In this document: in pieces, positions 11,379-21,000 of the stretch
How the letters are laid out: each line of letters opens with the position of its first letter
Numbering within the stretch: position 1 is the first letter of the stretch
Source: Sanderia malayensis
Lineage: Eukaryota; Cnidaria; Scyphozoa; Semaeostomeae; Pelagiidae
Direction: 5' to 3'
NCBI GenBank assembly: GCA_013076295.1
Contig: RQOL01000532.1
Span: forward strand, 868,001-932,000
Length of the DNA stretch: 64,000 nt
The notes under the pieces: generated by a model
The model's input: the letters and a program-made list of their open reading frames with translations, nothing else
Database searches by the model: none
Told to the model about the DNA's origin: nothing
Program-made: the position numbers and the translations under genes

Positions 11379-11683
11379 CAACATATACACGATGTCATTT
11401 TTAACGATTATCGTAAAACCCACAAATGTCTCTGATTTTAATGATTATGGGTAAAATCGGATGAAGTTTAGGAGAAGCTCCTTCGCACAGTCGTTGTCTT
11501 GCTGCAGNNNNNNNNNNNNNNNNNNNNNNNNNNNNNNNNNNNNNNNNNNNNNNNNNNNNNNNNNNNNNNNNNNNNNNNNNNNNNNNNNNNNNNNNNNNNN
11601 NNNNNNNTTAACTCATATCATTAAAATCTGAGGGTAATGTGCATTTAACGATTATCGTTAAATTCTGCTGCGAGTATGGGTTG
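11379..11683. mobile_element. Small inverted-repeat transposon carrying the assembly gap
   Basis: A MITE-like insert in the Gypsy linker. Its ends are imperfect inverted repeats starting CAAC(AT/CC)ATAC, with subterminal palindromes TAACGATTATCGTTA on both sides. TCTACCC flanks it at 11372-11378 and 11684-11690, a 7-bp direct repeat. Ignoring the insert and one repeat restores an uninterrupted linker-to-RT frame. The 100-N gap at 11508-11607 lies inside, probably because the arms fold back or are repetitive, so the true length is unknown. Confidence 0.75.
11508..11607. other. Assembly gap (100 N)
   Basis: Run of N bases of conventional length 100. No sequence information. It lies within a small inverted-repeat transposon. 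Confidence 0.99.
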
Positions 11684-11690
11684 TCTACCC

Positions 11691-12711
11691 AAATCAGTGT
11701 CGGAAGTTATAAAAACATCCTTGAATTTGTTAAGCAGGTGAACTAAACAATGCTTCTCTTTACCAGACAAATTACAGTTAGTCAAATCAACATCATCAAT
11801 CCAAGAAGAATTAGAAGATTGCAAATTCGACTCACCCTTTGTAGATGTTATGTCATCTGTCTCCAATGCTTCAGCCATCCCAACACAAGTGCCTGAAAAG
11901 ATTTTTACTGGGAACAAGTTAGGGTTTGCAATTTTAATGGGGATTTTCCCATTACTAACATTAGCAATACAACGAGCAGGGTAAAGAGGAGAATCTTGAC
12001 TGGTTATTTCGTACTTGGGCTCGACGACAACATTCCCTCTTATTCCGGATAACCGACCTGTAACAATGGCTTCGCTGCGCGCTGGTATTTCTAGCGTTTC
12101 CGCGACGCAAACTTGTGTTGTACTAGGCTGCTTAACTACACTTATAGGAATGCTTTGTAGTCCTATTTTAGCTTGCATGTTTCCTAAGTCAATGCTAGCA
12201 TTAGACTTGACAAGAAAATCGGTTCCCAACAAGAATGAATACTTAAAATTGCGAACGATATAACAATCAACATACCAAAGGCTATCTCCTAAATCCAGCT
12301 CAACGCATGATTTGCCTACAACATTTAGCATTTCGCCTGTCGGTGTTCTGGCTGAAATATTATTGTAGCTACTTAATTTCTAACGCAGGCTTCGAATACT
12401 TATTGATTAGATTAAACAGTTCAAAACTCATGATTGTAATACCAGAACCAGAATCAATAAAGATGTCTGTTTGGTAATTCGATACTTTTGCGGTAAACGT
12501 GACGCATTGATAAATTCTACGGTTAGAATTATTACTCATAATATGGGGATTTAATTTACCTTTGTAATCTGCATCACACCCCAACGACGCCACGTGAGCA
12601 GCTATTTCTAGTTTTTTGACTTCTCTTCCGCTTCTCTTTTCGCGTGGCATCTCCACTCTACGTGTCCAACCTTTTTGCAGTGATTGCAAATCGGACGGCC
12701 ATCTGTGGTTC
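11691..12711 (-). pseudogene. Gypsy zinc knuckle, protease and protease-RT linker
   Basis: Three frames together hold the nucleocapsid knuckle (about 12650-12693), an aspartyl protease with active-site motif FIDSGSGITI (about 12440-12470) and, after another frame change near 12370, the flap and LLGTDFL region and the linker up to DTDLGR at 11691. The frame changes mean the polyprotein can no longer be made from one reading frame. The linker is cut by a small transposon at 11379-11683 and continues into RT at 11371. Confidence 0.8.
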
Positions 12712-13551
12712 TCAGGTTCCTGTTCTCGATCCATATGTCCGTCTTCCGAAGCTCTGAGCTTGATTCTGTCTTCCCGATTCCACTAGCGCCAAAGACAGTT
12801 TTTCCACCATATTTTCGAGCCGATCCAAACGATCATTGTACTTCTGTTCGACGGCGGCAACAGCGGCTGGCATCTGTGGAGGAGCTTGATATCCACCGTG
12901 TGGTCTCACCCAAGGTGCAGAACCATTGGAAACTTGATCGTTGATCTCCTCTCTTTTCGCGACTGCCACAGCCTTCGCGTATGATTTGGGATCGGAAATC
13001 AGTACGATCCTTTTCAAGCTTGGGCGTAGGCCATTTACGAAGTGTTCGGGCATCAACGTATCCTGGTGTTCCATCGGCATTTTAGCGTACGCCCTTCGGA
13101 CCAGTAGCTGGATCTCTCTCCCGAAATCCTCCGCCGACTCGGATTCTCCTTGCCATCTTGTATAAAGGTCTGCGTAGAAGAACCTTCGAGCTTCTTTTGG
13201 AATAAATTTCTCGACCAGGGCTGTCTTCAACTCGCTCAAGTCGTCTTGTAGCTCCTCGGGCAATTCGTCGAAGAATTCAGCAGCACGCACCCTCAGAAAA
13301 GCTGGCAAAATTTCGCACTGCCTTCGTTCGGACCACCCATTCGCACGAGCTATCCTTTCGAAGCTTTTCAACCATTTCTCTACATCATCCCCTCGCTCAC
13401 CGAAAAATTTTGAAGGTTGAATGACAGTTTTTGGTTGATCTTCAACGGTTTTAAACGTATGGGACAGAGTTCTAAATTCATCATCCTCAACGTCTCTTTC
13501 TCTGGATCTATTTGCTCTAGACCCTTTTCCCATTTTGAAAAGTTTTAACAA
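12712..13551 (-). CDS. Gypsy gag polyprotein (capsid part)
   Basis: About 279 aa, starting in the leader just after the 5' LTR and PBS. It contains a retrotrans_gag-type domain (FFGERGDDVEKWLKSFERI, then FIPKEARRFFYADLYTRWQ and FVNGLRPSLKR), which forms the capsid shell. The frame ends before the nucleocapsid. A zinc knuckle C-x2-C-x4-H-x4-C (CNHCKKVGHVEWRC) lies just downstream at about 12650-12693 in another frame, so a frameshift separates capsid from knuckle. An internal Met seven codons in is an alternative start. Confidence 0.85.
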   Translation of the reverse strand: MLKLFKMGKGSRANRSRERDVEDDEFRTLSHTFKTVEDQPKTVIQPSKFFGERGDDVEKWLKSFERIARANGWSERRQCEILPAFLRVRAAEFFDELPEELQDDLSELKTALVEKFIPKEARRFFYADLYTRWQGESESAEDFGREIQLLVRRAYAKMPMEHQDTLMPEHFVNGLRPSLKRIVLISDPKSYAKAVAVAKREEINDQVSNGSAPWVRPHGGYQAPPQMPAAVAAVEQKYNDRLDRLENMVEKLSLALVESGRQNQAQSFGRRTYGSRTGT

Positions 13552-13719
13552 TGTTCGATTAATGTCCGTATGTACAAAATATTAAAGGAAAGTCAACAAG
13601 TAAAAATGCGCTATTTACAGTGATCACTCACGACGACAGCTTCGGTTAAGACTTCACTTCAGTTCTGGCTGGATTCGGAAACTTCTCAGTATTCAAAATC
13701 CCGCGACAATGTCACCAAA

Positions 13720-14298
13720 TGTAAACTGTTTCCAGTTTAGGCAGAATTCGAGCGGCAAAAACACGACAGATATAGTTTTCTCAAACGTATATCATAAGCA
13801 ACAAACCGACCTTGGCCTTTCTCAAGAACCAAGTATATCTCTAACTAACTTTTACAAACATAAGCATGTGGTTTTAAATACAAAGTTACGATGACTAATT
13901 TAGCAAACTATCCAATCAAAATTAAGAATAACAGGAAAGGTGCGAATAGAAAAGTTATGTTGATTATAAGCATAAACGGATGGTTATACGAATGACTAAC
14001 AAATAAGCCGAATATAGTGTGAATATAAACTTGTGCCAACGTTATGGAAAAACAACCTTAGTCATAGAAGTTAAGGAAAGACGATAAGGCATGAAAGGAA
14101 GATTATATATTGAAGACTTTATATTGATGATACATAAAGGCGGAATATCAACACTCTAACGAAATAGCTATGTAATGAAACGCTGCAAATAAGATCACAC
14201 ATAATATAAGAGAGAAAAACAAGCTAGAAAACACAAGTGATGACGCAACCTAAACAGCAAGTATAACAGCGCAGGCGCGGGGAATACGCAGTATTACA
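13720..14298 (-). repeat. 5' LTR of Gypsy element
   Basis: 579-bp terminal repeat. On the minus strand it ends at 13720 and is followed after two bases by TGGTGACATTGTCGCGGG (about 13701-13717). That stretch starts with TGG as expected for a primer-binding site complementary to a tRNA 3' end. I cannot assign the tRNA. The right target duplication CTAT is at 14299-14302. Confidence 0.9.
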
Positions 14299-14481
14299 CT
14301 ATTGCAGGTATTGACAAATTTAAAACAACTTTAAAATCTTTTTTACTTACAACTAACTTAGAGAATTTTTATAACTAAAAATAATAAAAGAGATTAATAG
14401 TTCACAGTTGAGCAAATTGTAGCAGATAATGCTACAATAGAAACTGTGGGTGAAACCGAATAATAATAATAATAATAATAT
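14299..14481 (+). pseudogene. LINE ORF2 C-terminus and 3' tail, part 2
   Basis: Continuation of the LINE at 6506-7721 beyond the Gypsy insertion. CTAT at 14299-14302 is the second copy of the 4-bp duplication at 7718-7721. The frame continues with an FKTTLKSFLL motif to a stop near 14375, typical of LINE ORF2 C-termini. The 3' end is a trinucleotide AAT/ATA microsatellite at about 14459-14481, the type of tail seen in several LINE clades. Confidence 0.85.
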
Positions 14482-14779
14482 TAAAGAGTCTTTATTTGAT
14501 GATAAGACAAAAAACGTGTTCGCTATACTGTTGATATCCTACGTATTTACAAAATCCCTTCATATCTTTGACTTCATTTGTGTCATTTTAAAACCTATCG
14601 CCACTATGCTAAAAAAGAAAACATTCAGATGTTAAAATTGGCTTCTTTCTCATTTCAATATAAAAACAACAAAATTGATATAAATAAAGATGATGTCAAG
14701 ATTGTCAAGAATTTGTTGAAGTGATGTAAGCTTTTACAATAGTTTCTGGAAATGAATATTTTCAAATCTGAAATCACCG
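14482..14779. other. Unassigned spacer
   Basis: AT-rich sequence between the LINE tail and foldback element A. I see no conserved coding frame, RNA gene or repeat ends here. Confidence 0.6.
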
Positions 14780-15612
14780 TATTAGTCCATACGCTGAGGT
14801 CGAATCCGTAGGAATTTTTTGCCCCCGAAATCACTTTGCACCATCGTCAACTACCCCATTTGACGATCCAAAAAATCGAGGGTGGACATCTGGGGGCGTG
14901 GTAGGTCCTTCACAAATGACCTTCAAAGTTGACCCCTTTGACCGTATTTGGTTATAGTCTTATTGGACGTTTTGGGGTGTTTGAGTTAGTTTTACAGCGC
15001 TCCTGCGCTAAATAAAGGTCTTGCTATTATTATTTACCTATTAATCGAGCTAAAACCTGCGTAAAAACGAAAGATTCCACAAAAATTACTGCGCATGCGC
15101 GAACACTTTTGACAAAAATTGATCGTTAAGTCCTGAAATATTGCTATTTTATAATGGATTTCCATTAGAAGTACACTCAACTATAGGCATAATAATTCCC
15201 TAGTGGAAAAGTTCATTCACAACTTAAAACGTAAATTTAAACTAAACTCTCTATCTTCCAAACTTGAATAAAAAGTCAAACTGAAACGGTGTTGCAAAGG
15301 GTTAGCTCAATGGATGCAACCAGGTGGGTTCTTGCAGCTTGAGCCATCATCTGCAGAAGTGCTTTGACAGTTGCAAAACGAACAACAAGGTAGGCCATTC
15401 TTTCGACAGGTACATCGTACGTTGAGCCCTTTCCATACGTGCAAAATAGAGAATACTTCTCTGGAATTGGGTGTAATCCTAGATCAGGGACCAGTAGATC
15501 ATCCTCTACTACAAATGCATAGACGCTAAGGTCGAGAAATGAGAGCTGGTGATCTAACAGAGTTGTTATGATATTTTTCGCAAAAAAATACGTAACATAT
15601 CAACATATCTAC

Positions 15613-16870
15613 AAGAGCTTCAGATAGAAGCTGACTGCCGTGCTATTCCCTATGCAATGCATGCTACGACAACTCGTACAAAGAGAATAATTGTATTGCC
15701 AACAGATACTGATGACACTGTGATCCTCCTGTTCTACTGGCAACAATTAAAGGTACATGGGTTGAAAGAGCTTTGCGTCAAGACTGGTGTAGGTGACTCT
15801 AGTCGGTTTGTGGCATTTCATGAACTGGCGGCTTCTCAATCTCAATCACATGATATTTGTGAAGTTCTACCAGCTGCTCATACTCTGACGGGTTGTGACT
15901 ATACCAGTAAAGTTGGGTCAAAGAAAGCAGCTATTGAGTGTAACCCTGCTTACCATTTAAAGAGCTTTGGAATTACGGATGGATTGTCATTGGAAAGGCA
16001 GATAGGTAAAGCAGAGGAGTACTTAGTTCAAATCCTGAAAAGAAACACAGCATGCAAAACAATGGATGAACTAAGGGCCTGTTCATATGAGCCCGCTTAT
16101 CGGGCCAGCTCACTAAGCGAGACAGATGTAAATTCTGTTCATATGAGAAAATTCCGCCCCCCCCCCCTGCCGGGATAGAAACTGTAACATGATATTTGTC
16201 ACTTGACAAATTGACAATGAAAATAATGGTTGTGCATGCGCAGTTGACACGTTTCTGGCCCGGTAGGCGGGATGGAGTGTTCATATGGGAAAATTTCCAG
16301 CCCACTTGCCGAGATCTCGATAGTGCCGCAGTGAGATCTCGCCCAGCGGGCCAGCCTGCTTTCTCATATGAACAGAAAACTAATTTTGTATAGGAATTGG
16401 GGAGTAGGTGATATCTCGTTTAGTCAGCTGGCCCGGTAAGCGGGCTTGCGGGCTTACATGAACAGGCTAAGGATCTGGATGTATCACCACCACAGGGGAA
16501 GAAGTCTGGATGAACTCCCCCTACCATTCACGCAACAAAAGCGCATATTTTGAGAGCTTTCCTTGCGAAAAATATCATAACAACTCTGTTAGATCACCAG
16601 CTCTCATTTCTCGACCTTAGCGTCTATGCATTTGTAGTAGAGGATGATCTACTGGTCCCTGATCTAGGATTACACCCAATTCGAGAGAAGTATTCTCTAT
16701 TTTGCATGTGTGGAAAGGGCTCAACGTACGATGTACCTGTCGAAAGAATGGCCTACCTTGTTGTTCGTTTTGCAACTGTCAAAGCACTTCTGCAGATGAT
16801 GGCTCAAGCTGCAAGAACCCACCTGGTTGCATCCATTGAGCTAACCCTTTGCAACACCGTTTCAGTTTGA
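15613..16870 (+). pseudogene. EADCR/DTDD/TGCD-domain protein of element A
   Basis: A recurrent invertebrate repeat-associated protein type. Motifs in order are EADCRAIPYAMHA, VLPTDTDDTVILL, FVAFHELA, VLPAAHTLTGCDYTSKVG and, after a frameshift near 16510, ATKAHILRAFL, then GLHPI and a Cys-rich tail (CTCRKNGLPCCSFCNCQ) in another frame at about 16720-16780. The conserved acidic residues resemble the spacing of PIN/FEN1-like nucleases; that function is my inference. The frame is cut at 16077 by a 391-bp MITE, and the region beyond 16550 lies in the right inverted arm. Nonfunctional as it stands. Confidence 0.65.
16077..16467. mobile_element. 391-bp MITE nested in foldback element A
   Basis: Inverted ends GCCTGTTCAT...ATGAACAGGC, with further pairing of CCCGCTTA(T/C)CGGGCC just inside. 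Flanked by TAAGG at 16072-16076 and 16468-16472, a 5-bp direct duplication. It interrupts the nuclease-like coding frame, which continues in phase on the far side for a short distance. It contains diverged internal repeats of TTCATATG(A/G)GAAAAT. Superfamily not assigned. Confidence 0.8.
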
Positions 16871-17053
16871 CTTTTTATTCAAGTTTGGAAGATAGAGAGT
16901 TTAGTTTAAATTTACGTTTTAAGTTGTGAATGAACTTTTCCACTAGGGAATTATTATGCCTATAGTTGAGTGTACTTCTAATGGAAATCCATTATAAAAT
17001 AGCAATATTTCAGGACTTAACGATCAATTTTTGTCAAAAAGTGTTCGCGCATG

Positions 17054-17394
17054 TGTAACGATTGGTGTTTAAAGCTTCTATCGATAATTGTTTAATCCTC
17101 GTAATATATCAGTGTCTCCATCGTATCCTGTTGTCTTGAACCTTGTGATATTGTCATTTCCGTGTTTTGTATTGATTTAGGAATGTGTTGAAGTCCCGTG
17201 ACGTAAATGTGTTGTTTGTTAACAGTATTATAATTCATGTTCTGTGTTGGCTAAGTTAGTTTTACTGTTGATTCCATACAAGAAAGATCTCTAAAGTTAT
17301 CAAGACAATTGTATATTTCTGGCTTAGGCCTTCGGGCCGAAGCACTCTCTACACGCTACAAAAGAACCCCAGCGTAAATACCCAAAACGCTACA
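17054..17394. repeat. Solo LTR nested in right arm of element A
   Basis: 341 bp beginning TGTAACGATT and ending AACGCTACA, with TG...CA termini and a 4-bp duplication CATG (17050-17053, 17395-17398). The left inverted arm has the unoccupied site (GCGCATGCGCGAAC near 15095), so the insertion happened after the arms were duplicated. Size and termini suit a solo LTR of a Gypsy-type element. No full-length partner is present in the window. Confidence 0.8.
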
Positions 17395-17713
17395 CATGCG
17401 CAGTAATTTTTGTGGAATCTTTCGTTTTTACGCAGGTTTTAGCTCGATTAATAGGTAAATAATAATAGCAAGACCTTTATTTAGCGCAGGAGCGCTGTTA
17501 AAACTAACTCAAACACCCCAAAACGTCCAGTAAGACTATGACCAAATACGGTCAAAGGGGTCAACTTCGAAGGTCATTTGTGAAGGACTTACCACGACCC
17601 CAGATGTCCACCCTCGATTTTTTGGATCGTCAAATGGGGTAGTTGACGATGGTGCAAAGTGATTTCGGGGGCAAAAAATTCCTACGGATTCGACCTCAGC
17701 GTATGGACTATAT

Positions 17714-17952
17714 CGAGTTTTATTGAATTGGAAAGTAATAAAAAAACCGCAGGGCACTTTAACCGTAGCAGAGAGGATATAATAATATCTTATATATCCC
17801 ATCTCTATGGACTCAAAAAAGTAAATTAGAAAATTCCCTTGCCAATATTTATACGACTGATAATGTAGTGTGTCTATTTTGTATAAATACGTGTAATCAA
17901 ATTATGGTCCACTGCATAATCAATTGCATCACTTTATTTTCAGACTTAATCT
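17714..17952. other. Spacer downstream of TIR-NACHT gene
   Basis: Noncoding AT-rich spacer between foldback element A and the polyadenylation signal of the TIR-NACHT gene. Nothing recognised. Confidence 0.6.
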
Positions 17953-17958
17953 TTCTTC
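17953..17958 (-). terminator. Polyadenylation signal of TIR-NACHT gene
   Basis: AATAAA on the minus strand, about 10 bases past the predicted TAG stop (17969-17971). Its position supports the tentative last exon. Confidence 0.5.
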
Positions 17959-17968
17959 TCGAAAATAT

Positions 17969-18021
17969 CTAGAAAATTATTTGGTTATAGTTGTCATGAC
18001 CTCTAATATGATTATAAATAC
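17969..18021 (-). CDS. Tentative terminal exon of TIR-NACHT gene
   Basis: Acceptor CTATTTACAAG ends at 18022 and gives a phase-1 entry that fits the upstream exon. The frame reads 17 codons to a TAG at 17969-17971, close to an AATAAA. No conserved domain supports it, so it is a best guess for the 3' end. Confidence 0.4.
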
Positions 18022-21000
18022 CTTGTAAATAGAAGTGTTAGTAGAAAGTGTTCATAATCATCAAATCAAGAGTAAAATTAGGAAGAATTGTTTGTCTCAA
18101 GTCAATGTTAACATCTGTCCTATGTACTCCAGTCACAAAGAAAGTCAAACGATAATATTTGTTATTCCTTATTGTGCCATAATTGGATTAATAACATTGC
18201 TTATTTTCGTTGTTATTACAATAGCGAATTATTGAGATATATATGTTTAATATAAGATTTACTATAACAGAACAAAAGACTTACCAAATCTAGCGTTGAT
18301 CTTTTCCTTCACCTTTGCGAAGTTCGCGTCAAAATTTGTTTTGTCAGTCCAGCATATACACGTTCTCTCTCTTACTATGTTATTCAATCCGTCGCCCGGC
18401 TGGAAGTCATTATCCAGCTTCACTACTATAATCGTCCTCCAAGGCTAAAAATACAAGAAAAGAAAACAACATAGTAAAGTATATCAACATGCTGAAGCAA
18501 AAAGACGGATTAAACATATCAGAGCAACAGAGAACTTTATAAACAATCATACAGTAATAAGAAACTGACAACCTTACCCAAGCATACAACATCAGCTCCT
18601 TACATTGTTCAGATTCTTTGTATCCATCAGTCAATAAAACGACAACAACATGAGGGCGATACTTAAGTAACTCAATATTAACAAACACGGGACAACCAAT
18701 TTTATCTGCGAACTTCTGTTTAATTTCATTTGCTTCGACCTGGTTGCCCGGCGCATTCGAAATTACGATGAACTTTTTATCTGGAAATAAAAAGCACTTT
18801 GTTATTTTCATTGTATTCACAAAGACTGAATTCTCAACTACTTTAATCGGAGAAACTTTCGCGGGAAGAAACTTTCGCGAGGCGAAAAAAACGCGAAATT
18901 TCTAGAATTAACTTTCGCGTTTTAGGCAAAATCGGATATTTTGCGAGAACAAACTTTCGCGAATTCCAAGTCTGAACAGAAACTTTAAACAGAAACTTTG
19001 AAGTAGTTTTTATTCAAAGTGAAACTTTTTCATTAATGTTATCTCAAGAAATTGGGCGGTTAGCCTACCGGCCCGGATTGCTTGAGTAGGGATACGCTTT
19101 TACGGTCGGTGTCCCGATTTGCCGTGCAAATTGTCCGGCCGGTAAACCTGGCAGTACTAACCGAATGGTCAAACTGCAAAATGATGACTGAAATCATAAT
19201 GTAAATCAATAAACAATAAAAGAGGACAGGGAGGGTGGGAGGAATTGAATTGAACGTGTGCGAAGCACACTCGTAAAACAATGATTAACCTACCTATGGT
19301 TCATACAAATAAATACCTCAAAGGAGAGGAGATGAAAGACGTCGATTGACAAAGATATTGGAGATGCCAACCCCATGGGTATTTCACTGCAGGATCGGGA
19401 TCCGATTCTTATCAACCCGTCAGCACTGTGCTGTGTGCAAATAACAAGGAATGGATGATTTCATTTCTTTCCACATTAACTCTGATTAAATCGAGATTTA
19501 ATCACCATTAAATTTCGCGAATTTCCAATTTTGAAATTTTTATCAAGAATAAACTTTCGCGAATTTCATATTTTAGAAATTTTCGCGCAATAAACTTTCG
19601 CGAATTTTGGCCAAAAACGCGAAAATCGCGAAAGTTTCTTCCCGCGAAAGTTTCTCCGATTAAAGTAGACAAATTTTCATTGTTAACGAAATATTATTGT
19701 CAAAGTTCAATTTCATTTTCGGAGTGATGATGAACAACTTTCCAATGCTTATTCATGTTAATTAACTTACCCATTATAGCTGGTATCGTCCGATTTAAAA
19801 CAAGAGCCATTTCGGCATTATTTCGTTTATCTGTAAAGTCCAAACACGGGTTTGAATGAAACACAAAACTCAGCAGCACTTTACTTGGATGGAAACCTGC
19901 TTCCAATTTCACAAGTAGAACTTTAATCTCTTCGTTCTATAATTAAAGATAAATAAATTTGATAAAGACGACAACCAACAAGGGAAAGACAGAGTAAATA
20001 GATGATACAAATATCCACTGAATACACAAACACAAATACAGACTCATGTTAGCAAAACCATTTACCCGCAGGGCAAAAAGAATCTCTTTCTGAACCTCTT
20101 CTGGAATGTGATGTTGAATAAAGACAACAAGTACGGAAGGGGGTATATTATATCGTCTTTCAAGCTCTTCAATCTGTTCATCCATCGCAATATAATATTT
20201 CTTATCATCCAGTTTTTCTTTCAGTTGAAGAACAAAGTCACGGCTTTCTGGTTCGCACAAAAGTAGGATTGATATTGGAACTACAAATAGAAATCAAATG
20301 ATCGATTGGGAAATAATAAAATAATAACATAACACAAGCCACTGGCCATGGAAATCCTGTTGATTTGAAGTTATCAAGTAACAATAAATTATAACTTAGT
20401 ATTTATTTCATCATTTAAAAGAGCACATGATTAGCATGATATATGAAAAAATAAATATATATCAAGAGAAGACCCGCACAGCATTGTATAAAATAGTTGA
20501 AACATTTTAGTTCACTTACAACGTTCCCTGATCATTACTCCATTCTCTTTCATCTAGAATTGAAAAACAGTTAATAGTTTTGGCTGATATATTATGTCAC
20601 AGCAGTTTACCAATGCATAACACCTCGCTGATTTAAAATGAACATAGAAATTAATAACCTTAATCTAATTGTATAAAAATAAGTCTAAGAGTTTTGGCCA
20701 AGTTCTGAACAAGTAATTACAACTACAATTTATGAAACAGCATTGCAAATTAATTGAAAGAAATGACGTCTTAATTTACTAAAGAGTAAATGTTGAAGTT
20801 TTTCTTTAAAATTACGAATATGATGGACAAATGACAGTTAAACACAACAGTATATTTTTGGTGCAGCATAATTTCGAAAACATTTGAAAATTTGTTGACA
20901 AGCAAAAATGTAAATATTTTACCGCCGCCCAACACAAAACAAAATATCAATAAATTTTGCTGACATATTTAGCAAAATCCCATAAATTTCAAACAAATAT

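Larger units (their letters stand above)
7722..14298 (-). mobile_element. Complete Gypsy LTR retrotransposon inserted in LINE
   Basis: A 6.6-kb element on the minus strand with two LTRs (7722-8308 and 13720-14298), each TG...CA, flanked by a 4-bp duplication CTAT. The order from right to left is LTR, primer-binding site, gag, zinc knuckle, protease, RT, RNase H, integrase, polypurine tract, LTR. This is the canonical Gypsy layout. By eye the LTRs differ at roughly 15 positions plus one 8-base indel over about 580 bases, so insertion is not ancient. Several frameshifts, an RT active-site change and a nested small transposon (11379-11683) show that it is now dead. Confidence 0.93.
14783..17710 (+). 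mobile_element. Foldback element A with nuclease-like domain gene
   Basis: Ends are inverted repeats starting TAGTCCATACGCTGAGG, flanked by a 3-bp duplication TAT (14780-14782, 17711-17713). The left arm (14783-15582) is the reverse complement of 16563-17710 apart from a 341-bp LTR insertion in the right arm. The right arm includes the C-terminal coding end of the element's protein, so the left arm is an inverted copy of the element's own 3' half. The middle holds the remaining coding sequence (about 15610-16550). A second element with the same domain and architecture lies at 33431-36802. Confidence 0.85.

Noticed and set aside
15300..15370. GGTTAGCTCAATGG stretch resembling a tRNA D-arm
   Set aside because: It is the reverse complement of coding sequence in the other arm of foldback element A, and no cloverleaf can be drawn.
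18035..18235. 66-codon plus-strand frame with a hydrophobic C-terminus that looks like a membrane segment
   Set aside because: It lies antisense to an intron and tentative last exon of the TIR-NACHT gene, has no motif, and hydrophobicity is easily produced by AT-rich sequence.
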